Assembly: GCF_905475465.1 (NCBI RefSeq)
Contig: NC_062235.1
Location: 2,490,001-2,554,000 of the forward strand
Source of the DNA: Pieris napi
Taxonomy: Eukaryota > Arthropoda > Insecta > Lepidoptera > Pieridae
DNA length: 64,000 nucleotides
Reading direction: 5' to 3'
A model generated the notes under the pieces. It was not told the DNA's origin. It did not search any database and worked only from the letters and a program-made list of their open reading frames with translations. Numbering within the stretch: the stretch's first letter is position 1; the number at the start of each line of letters is the position of its first letter. Both the position numbers and the translations under genes were made by a program. Of the stretch, positions 57,109-64,000 are shown one piece after another.

Positions 57109-58581
57109 CTATTCTTGTTCTGAATCTGGACTTGAACACCTAATTCTCGACATACCTAGAGATTGAGAACGGATACCGAACATGAGTTCAGTTGGCGTAA
57201 ATTTGGTGACTGTAGACCTAGTACTATTAAGCGCTAATTGCACATTACCTAACTTGTCACGCCACGCTTTATTGGGATCGTTTTCGATAATCGTTAGCAA
57301 ACTTTTCAAAGTGCGCATCACACGCTCGACTTGCCCGTTTGCCTTGCTGGAGCCAGTTGCTATAAAATGCAGCTTAATGTTATGTTCTGAACAAAAGTTC
57401 TTGAAATCCTGGCTAACGTAACACCTGCCTTGATCAGCTATTATGCGCTTAGGTGCTCCAAAAAGGCAAACGGCACTTTTAACGGCTTGAACCGCACTAG
57501 CTGCGTCTAATGATGAGGTGTGCTCTAATAATACGTATTTAGTGAACGCATCAATAATTACTGAACAATATTCCTTACGGTCACTTTTTCCACTTAGTTT
57601 GCCGGTGAAGTCTATATGAATCGTGTGCCACGGTACCGGAGCTTTTGGAATAGAATGTAGCTGCACAGGCTGAGCACCTGAGGGACTTTTTGATGCCTTG
57701 CAGACAATGCAAGAGTCAATAAATTTTCTAACGCACTTGGACATCTGAGGGAACCAGTACTGTTCGTACAGTTTGTCCAGTGTTTTGTCACCACCCAGAT
57801 GTTGTAACTCGTTATGAACGTGATTAATCAAAGTCCATATTAGGGAGCGAGGGACGACTGGCAGCCATGATATAATCTTGTTTCTTACAACCTTCCTATA
57901 AAGAATGCCATTCCTAACGTCATATGTCTGACCAACCGTTTCAGCAAAATCGTTATTATTGTGCTTGTTGATCAAGTCTTGGACCTCTGCATCACGTTTC
58001 TGTTCTACAGAAAGCCAACCCTGATGTAATTCTACAAAATTTACTATCTGAATTGTAAGTTTTGAAGAGACTTGTGACTCGGAAATTAAGCTATTGGGGT
58101 CCGGCAGGGGATTTCTAGAAAGGTAATCCGCGTGTTCCATGCCACGACCTTCGCGATATATGATATCGAAATCGTAGGCTTGTAAAAATGCCCACCAGCG
58201 ATGAACACGTGGGGTTAGGTCAGTTTTAGATTTCGATGCTTTTAATGAGTTACAGTCCGTGAAAACCTTGAAACGTCGGCCGTATAAATAGTGCCGGAAG
58301 TGTTCTACCGCTCGTACGACTGCCAGCATTTCCAGTTCGTATGAGTGGTAGCGGGACTCTACTTCAGAGGTTCGTCGGCTAAAGTATTCTACAACATGGG
58401 GCAGGTCTTTCTTTTTCTGTATTAAGATCGCCCCATATCCCTCCGAGCTAGCGTCGCAATGCAATTCAACGGGTAAGTCCGGGTTAAAGATCATCAGAAC
58501 TGGTTCGGAGGTAAGCATCTGTATAATAGTATTACAGATATGGGCGTCGTTGAACACTTTTATGGGGTAGACCCCTATCAA
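57109..58581 (-). CDS. RNase H-integrase remnant of the gypsy-like element, 490 codons
   Basis: It begins in sequence normally found just after reverse transcriptase: MLTSEPVLMIFNPDLPVELH, then CDASSEGYGAILIQ of RNase H. Next come the H2C2 zinc-binding motif (HNELQHLGG ... CIVC) and the integrase core with HIDFTGK, IADQGRCY and NGQVERVMR (the D-D-E residues). The catalytic YxDD motif of RT is absent because the RT segment is deleted. The ORF stops before the C-terminal module, which lies in another frame. Confidence 0.85.
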   Translation of the reverse strand: MIGVYPIKVFNDAHICNTIIQMLTSEPVLMIFNPDLPVELHCDASSEGYGAILIQKKKDLPHVVEYFSRRTSEVESRYHSYELEMLAVVRAVEHFRHYLYGRRFKVFTDCNSLKASKSKTDLTPRVHRWWAFLQAYDFDIIYREGRGMEHADYLSRNPLPDPNSLISESQVSSKLTIQIVNFVELHQGWLSVEQKRDAEVQDLINKHNNNDFAETVGQTYDVRNGILYRKVVRNKIISWLPVVPRSLIWTLINHVHNELQHLGGDKTLDKLYEQYWFPQMSKCVRKFIDSCIVCKASKSPSGAQPVQLHSIPKAPVPWHTIHIDFTGKLSGKSDRKEYCSVIIDAFTKYVLLEHTSSLDAASAVQAVKSAVCLFGAPKRIIADQGRCYVSQDFKNFCSEHNIKLHFIATGSSKANGQVERVMRTLKSLLTIIENDPNKAWRDKLGNVQLALNSTRSTVTKFTPTELMFGIRSQSLGMSRIRCSSPDSEQE

Positions 58582-58697
58582 TCAATTTCTAACTCTCCTG
58601 TGTTCACGCGTTTACGGGGAACACTATACGAAACTGTTAGCATATTTGTCCAATAGTCTAATAAGGGCATCTCTATCATCAGCTGCCAAATCCGTAT

Positions 58698-59042
58698 CTA
58701 TCCGAGTAAAGTATGGCTGGGTAACAATCGCCTCACAAATATTAACTTCAAATTATCATTATTAATTTTGACGCTCACACCGTTTTCTAAAATGTCCCTA
58801 CCTATTATAACAGGGTCCGTAAGACATGAGTCTGGTACTACATGAAATGTCAAGAGTTTTAAAAAAATTTCAAAATTAACCTCACTCGAAATCTGTGACG
58901 TAGATTTTATTTCATCACCACCAATGCCCGCAAGATACACAAGATCATTGCGCACAGTACTTGGGAACTTAGTATAATAGCTCTCTTTTATCAACGAGCA
59001 AGACGATCCGCTATCAAACAAAAAGAAAGGAGACTGACTCAC
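58698..59042 (-). pseudogene. Aspartic protease segment of the gypsy-like element
   Basis: The minus-strand ORF begins with FFLFDSGSSCSLI; D-S-G is the retroviral-type protease active site. It runs on to the lead-in of RT (RIDTDLAADDRDALIRLLDK, after a frame change near 58700) and is then cut by the RT deletion. Confidence 0.7.
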
Positions 59043-59097
59043 CAGATGACATCCTCAAGGTGCCCCTCGACAGCCACTGTTCGCAGATATTGACCTA

Positions 59098-59367
59098 TTA
59101 CCTTGCAGTAGATCCACCACCTTTTTCCTTTTCTTTACAAATTGTTGCTATGTGTCCAACTTGACCGCATATATAACAGGTTACGGTAGAAGTTTTCTCG
59201 GGGGCACGTGTTGCAGTTGACGGATCTTCCTGCTTAGTCATCCAAGAAGAATCTTCTCGAAGACGCTTGCCGGTGTCCGAGGATTCCACAAAAATGATAT
59301 TTACCAGGAAATCTTGCGTCCACAATTCTAGGTCGCTTGAAATCAGGCTCTTGGATTTCAGTAACAC
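59098..59367 (-). pseudogene. Gag nucleocapsid segment with CCHC zinc knuckle
   Basis: CYICGQVGHIATIC fits C-x2-C-x4-H-x4-C, the nucleic-acid-binding knuckle of Gag. A stop shortly after (59098) separates it from the protease ORF. Upstream Gag pieces at 59521-59703 (NLYEQTWENVKQSLMARF) and near 59820-59990 are in different frames or interrupted by stops. Confidence 0.7.
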
Positions 59368-60008
59368 CCGATCTTCGCTTTAGGGAAATGCCTCTTAAGA
59401 TTCTAAACAACTGAGGTTTAATAGTGACAGTATATGCGTTTAGCTCACGGCATATCAAATCATCCTTCTGACATAAGACCGATATGACGTATCCAATTAT
59501 AAAATCTTGACATTCGGGTTTTAGGTATAGTTTCGATCATATTCCATAAGCGCAGGCCACTCTGCTGCAGTTTCTTTTGTTCCAATTTGAAAACGCAATA
59601 TTTCATCAAAGAAGTCTTGAAATAATTTTGGTTTACAAAATCTAGCCATTAAACTTTGTTTTACATTCTCCCATGTCTGCTCATACAAATTTAACTTGCT
59701 CAAGAAAGCTGCGCGCCCTTTCAGTACACTGCTAAGAGCTAGAGAAATCTACGCCCTCTAAATGTTTAGTCAGTACTTTAAGCTCTGTAATTAAGACCAA
59801 CCTTCTATATCCGCGTCTGCGTCTACCGGATTAAACTCTACAAATTTCACTGAAATATACTGGGCGTTAGCAGTTGCCACCGGTGGTTGCGTTGTCGCTA
59901 ACATCCGAGTAAGTAAAATTTCCATATTACGTAACAACTTCAAGGCGCTATTTTAGTCAGGTGGTTGTTTTTGCACGGTCAGTAGCGCATGGGATCCCAC
60001 TTCTGATA

Positions 60009-60335
60009 TGGGCGGATGCCCTTCATTATTAGAATCAGCCATATCTTAATAATTTTAATGTTGGTCACCAAACTCAAAATCTATTTACTATTAATTAGGA
60101 AATCTCTTAAACAAGCACTTTCAATTAGTTTTGTAACAAAAAGACACCAGATTATTTAGAACAAAAGCGATTCGTCGCAGACGTGGTGCGCTCGCCGTTG
60201 ACGTTCGAAAAACTCCAAACGATTCAACATGGCCGCGCTGACCATCGATACGACGCTCCGCCAGACTTGACAACCGTCAAATCTCGTTCCAATATTTGCA
60301 GTATTTCTTAACATGGCGCTAGGAATGCGCCGTCA
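60009..60335 (-). repeat. 5' LTR of the gypsy-like element (327 bp), containing the gag start codon
   Basis: In element orientation the LTR ends with ATGGCTGATTCTAATAATG and then AAGGGCATCCGCCCA, so an ATG (MADSNNEGHPP) opens inside the LTR and reads on into the body. TATA at 60336-60339 is the right target duplication. Immediately after the LTR, TATCAGAAGTGGGATCC resembles a tRNA-Leu-type primer site. Confidence 0.8.
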
Positions 60336-60638
60336 TATAAAATAAATTAATTTGTGTTCCCAATTATTTAACAAAATCTGCTATAATATATATAGGATAC
60401 AACAGCACCTAGGATTATACACATTTTTCATGTAACTATATTATGATCTGGCAGTCCTGCCTGTTTATTTTAATCATCATCTAAGTACCCACTAGGAAAC
60501 ATTAGTAAATCCCGTGTTCTGTGTTCTAAAATATGTAGAGGATTTATGTTGATAAAAGGCCAAGTTAAAAGCATTTAATAAAATTACTGAAATGTACTGG
60601 TCATTTCTATTTTAATTATAGCATTATTAACACTGTAA

Positions 60639-60745
60639 CAGGAGGCAAACGGGCTGAAGGCGCTCTTGATGTTAAGTGATAGCGCCGCCCATGGACACTT
60701 ACATTGCCAGAAAGTATGCAAGTGCGTTGCCGGCCTTTTAAGGAA
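60639..60745 (+). repeat. Interspersed repeat, 'GGAGGCAAACGGGC' family, copy 2
   Basis: GGAGGCAAACGGGCTGAAGG, then CGCCGCCCATGGACACTTAC and GCGTTGCCGGCCTTTTAAGG; the same family as 26069-26183. Confidence 0.55.
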
Positions 60746-61274
60746 ATGCTTCAGTTCGAAAATTCGGAAAGGATCGGAAATAGCCGTCATGCGCCATTTA
60801 GGCGGAGAGGGCCAGGGAGGTCGACCCCGCAGCCCATCCGCGTTGCCGTAGGAGACCACAGCGTCGCCGTTGCAACGTGCAACCCCGTGTGTAATCCTGG
60901 GCACGCAGTCGCTTCAGCAGGGGAACAGGGGTTCATGCGTCCAAAAGAAGGGATGTGGACACATGCCTGCAAGCATTGTACCCGGCCTCCCCCAGCTTTA
61001 TAAAGCAGGGCGAATTGGCCAATGTGAAAGGCCCTTGCTGTGCCAAGGTCCATTCTACATCATTCGTGGCCGTAGAGGACCGTGACTTTAACAGCTGATC
61101 GCGTGGCTGGATGCGGACAAGGCTACGCTGTTACCGTGTCCTGCCTCGGGCGATTGCTGGTGGCACCGTGGGGTTTTAGTAGGTTTGCACAGCAGCGAGT
61201 CCCACTTAGCCCTTCACCATCAGGCAACCGTGCCGCAGGAGGGTATGCGTAACCCATTTCCCCACGAAAAAAAA

Positions 61275-61413
61275 TTACGGGGCTGAGCCAATCGGCATGG
61301 TGGGCGTTAAAATTGCCAAATATCACGATTTCAGAAAAAATATAAACTTTTAATTCTAACAGTTTTAATGAAGAATCAATATGTTTATTGTTGAAGTATA
61401 TTGTCGTCAACAT
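61275..61413 (-). pseudogene. Possible LINE endonuclease fragment
   Basis: The minus strand reads IFGNFNAHHADWLSP. GDFNAHH-x-W is the well-known core of the AP-endonuclease domain of R1/jockey-type LINEs. Only a few tens of codons are present; the first D of the motif is N here. No RT is nearby. Confidence 0.4.
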
Positions 61414-62469
61414 AACAAAAAAGGTAATTCAGGACTGCTACTTGCCTCAAGACTAGCATTCAGAGTGACGCATTATACGCAATATAATAATAGAAACATT
61501 TTTTTGCAAACTAATAGAATATATTATATTGTATGTATTAATAATGTTTAAATAGTTAAATTAACATTAATTCATCTATGTAAACGTTTTAGACGGACAG
61601 ATTAATTTTTGCATTTTATTATTCTCCCTGTCTCACATTTTACGAATTGATTATATATTTTGTATTTGTTGATATTATCTGTTATGATATAAGTTACCTA
61701 CTGAAAATTTGCAGATTTTAACTACGAGTAGATTTTTGTAAATTCTATCTAAAGAGAAGTAAGCCTAAACGTTCATTAGCAGTATGATCAATTTAATAAA
61801 CATAATAATATATTTATTAGAACGTATGGGTACTAATAAATATATAAACTGGTTTATGGGTAAAAGTTGCTCATATTTAAGTAGACAATTAAATAATCAA
61901 CTGAGTTATTATATACATATTAAACACCTATTAAGTTATAATTATACAATATACATATAAATGTAGGTACTCATTTCATTATTGTATAGGTAAAAATGCA
62001 TTCCACATAAAAACCATCTTCTGTAAATATCAAAATTACTTCAAAATAAAATCTTCCGTCATATTTCATGGAGAATTAAAAATATCCACCGAACCCGGTG
62101 TTTATGAGGCGATACCGTAATGAAACCGTGCTTCAATATTCAAGCTTCGTCGTAACAACTCAATCAACGCAATTTTAAAATAAACGTTTTTTATACAATA
62201 CACTTCTCGCACGCACACAGATGTAAACGAACAAAAAATACGATCCGGCCGCGCCGAAGGCCTCAATAATGACTTTCTCGAGAACTTGTTACAACTCTCC
62301 GTGGATGTGACAGTGCAGTTATGAACCTTATAATAACGGACATAGTTAATGTAAATAATTATTATGAAAAAAATAGGTGACATATTTCTAAACTAAAACA
62401 CAACAAATATCGAATAAGTTCGCTGTCTTATTACATATTAGTTACTAGAATTGATTTTAGCCTAGACCA

Positions 62470-62535
62470 TCAATCTTCGTCCGATCCGTACATAGTCGAA
62501 GACAATCTCGTGGCACGAGGACCGGTCGCGTCGCT
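62470..62535 (-). CDS. Possible terminal exon of a minus-strand gene extending past the window
   Basis: After a plausible acceptor (TTTTATTAG on the minus strand) 21 codons run in phase 0, through GPRATRLSSTMYGSDED to a TGA. The segment is GC-rich and codon-like in an AT-rich setting, as real exons here are. No upstream exon lies inside the window that I can link, and I cannot name the protein. Confidence 0.35.
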   Translation of the reverse strand, partial: SDATGPRATRLSSTMYGSDED

Positions 62536-64000
62536 CTAATAAAAGTAAATAAAAACAAGACAAGTCTATTTCGTATAGAACTGCGTAGATGAGAATGCAC
62601 AGAGCCAGCGTAGCATTTTTAGGTCAAAATAAAATGTACATGTGACAGAAAAGATTATAAAGCTAGCTTGGTGGGTGTAACCTTTACTTTTTTATGGCAA
62701 TAGTTTTAACTTTATTTGATAAAAATTGTATTTCAACTAAGATATAAGTTTATATTGATAATTGAGAGTAAAATTGCCTTTTGTTTGCGCAAGCAAGTAC
62801 TTAACATTATTTTACTCAAATATACTTATAGACAGCAAGCGTTAAAAAAATATTTAATTAAAATCATTTGTTTTAAAAATATGAAGCACTTTAATTTACT
62901 CACAAACATCATGTACCTTACATTTATTAACTAAACATTATCTCAAATAAAGTTAGAAGACAGACTGCAATTTTTTGAGTTTATTTAAGTAATAATCACT
63001 TACTCACAAACTATCCTTTGTAGCATTATAAAAAAAGGTACGTATATCTCTGTATAACAGTCGTCTATGTTTAGCTCCACAGAGAGCCGAAGCAGGGTAG
63101 GGAAGGGAAGACATTGGGGCTGTCATCTGTCCGTAGAGTCGCTACACAACTTAATCGAAGGCGCGCGCGCCGGTACGCAACACGTTTCGCGTTCACACAA
63201 CTCAAAACGCTCGTTATCACAGTGATATCAATTAAACCCACCTAAAACACACTTATTGTACACAGTGAAATATTTCGTGGTATTTATAGTGATATATATG
63301 TGGGAGAAAAGTTGACACAAATCCGTGCCACGAGCCATGTGACTGCAACGAAAGCGGATAAATAAAAGTACGTATTTCTCTCATTTTAACTTTATTGTGA
63401 TAATATAAATAGATCGACGTTGTACGAGAAAGTTTGATTACAAATATCGATGTTAAGAGATAGAACGTTGTTTTAAGTACATTTTATGTTAGAATTACTT
63501 GATATTTTAATGTTAAAACCTAGTTGAAATGAAAATTCATCCATAATATTTTAAAGTAAAAGACGCATTTTTGGAACACACTCCTATATAATTTAAAATT
63601 GATAAACGTCGATGAATATATATTTTTATTGAAATACTCGTTGACAAATATAAACTCAATTCACTACATTATTTACGTAAGTTTATTTAAGTAAAATAGT
63701 GTTTAGTTCTCGTTTAAACCAAGGGCAATTTTAACAGGTAAAATTCAATATTTATGAAATAGTTTCTTTAAAAATTAAATCACTTTTTAATAGGCTGCGT
63801 TTATCAAGCCAAAAAGTTTTAGCTTGAAAGTGGAAACACCGCAATGCATCAGTTAGTTATATAATTTGAATAAATAAAACAGTAAGTTAAGTTTAAAATT
63901 AAATATTTAAGCTGTATGTTTGCAAGTATTTACACGAATGATTTGATTATCTTATCTTCGTATTGTTTACCTTTTCCCGTGTCCTTAGCTGTATTTCAAG
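62536..64000. other. Window end: AT-rich DNA with one GC-rich promoter-like patch
   Basis: Around 63090-63220 GC and CpG content rise (GAAGGCGCGCGCGCCGGTAC), followed by ATCACAGTGATATC and, at 63370, a GTACGT that could be the donor of a non-coding first exon. This could be a promoter for a plus-strand gene outside the window or for the neighbour on the minus strand. Nothing else is recognisable. Confidence 0.3.

Larger units (their letters stand above)
55429..60335 (-). mobile_element. Ty3/gypsy-like LTR retrotransposon lacking reverse transcriptase
   Basis: About 4.9 kb, coding on the minus strand, with LTRs at 60009-60335 (5') and 55429-55762 (3') and a 4-bp duplication TATA outside both. 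In element orientation the LTR begins TGACGGCGCATTCC and ends CATCCGCCCA. Recognisable in order: Gag pieces, CCHC knuckle, aspartic protease, RNase H and integrase. The whole RT domain is gone. Gag and integrase carry stops or frameshifts. The 3' region holds a minisatellite (55965-56545). It is therefore non-autonomous or dead, but the LTRs differ mainly by one 7-bp indel, so insertion was not ancient. Confidence 0.85.
60336..62469. other. Intergenic region with repeat remnants
   Basis: It contains a 'GGAGGCAAACGGGC' repeat (60639-60745), a GC-rich stretch (60760-61265) that looks like LINE 5' sequence, and a short endonuclease-like fragment (61275-61413). From 61450 to 62100 it is AT-rich with nothing recognisable. 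Confidence 0.45.

Noticed and set aside
60704..61085. Overlapping ORFs of 60-99 codons in a GC-rich patch
   Set aside because: They are open on both strands and look like LINE-derived sequence; no conserved domain except a short endonuclease-like stretch noted separately.

Overview
The window is eukaryotic nuclear DNA from an insect, almost certainly a moth or butterfly. The evidence is AT-rich sequence, short GT-AG introns, tandem farnesyl-diphosphate-synthase-type genes, and a dense set of interspersed repeats of types common in lepidopteran genomes: tRNA-headed SINEs, RTE-like LINE tails, and MITEs with G/C homopolymers. One SINE type resembles repeats I associate with pierid butterflies, but I would not name a species.

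Layout. (1) 1-21.7 kb, plus strand: the last exon of one short-chain isoprenyl diphosphate synthase (530-865), then a complete six-exon paralogue (2822-21693). Intron 4 of the paralogue holds a full-length, apparently intact BEL/Pao retrotransposon (12147-18990, antisense). (2) 21.7-26.6 kb: intergenic, repeats only. (3) 26620-32002, minus strand: a seven-exon gene of unknown function whose C-terminal part looks like a C39/papain-fold cysteine peptidase. (4) 32709-36152, plus: Rab2, five exons, head-to-head with the preceding gene. (5) 38830-40776, minus: centromere protein L, five exons. (6) 41330-53039, plus: peroxisomal multifunctional enzyme type 2 (HSD17B4 type), 14 exons, head-to-head with CENP-L. 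(7) 53153-53790, minus: RMI2, two exons, tail-to-tail with the MFE-2 gene 113 bp away. (8) 55429-60335: a Ty3/gypsy-like element on the minus strand that keeps both LTRs but has lost its reverse transcriptase and carries an 85/89-bp minisatellite. (9) 60.3-64 kb: repeat remnants, one possible terminal exon of a minus-strand gene that would lie beyond the window, and a GC-rich promoter-like patch.

The cellular genes span isoprenoid/juvenile-hormone precursor synthesis, ER-Golgi traffic, kinetochore, peroxisomal beta-oxidation and DNA repair. They form no pathway; what ties them together is compact head-to-head and tail-to-tail packing. Splice sites were placed by eye from GT-AG signals and reading-frame continuity: every multi-exon model sums to an intact reading frame.

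The most notable items are the recent BEL insertion, which landed in a repeated unit containing a short ORF; the uncharacterised peptidase-like gene; the RT-less gypsy-like element with its gag start inside the LTR and an internal minisatellite; and the layered MITE/SINE/LINE insertions, several with visible target-site duplications.
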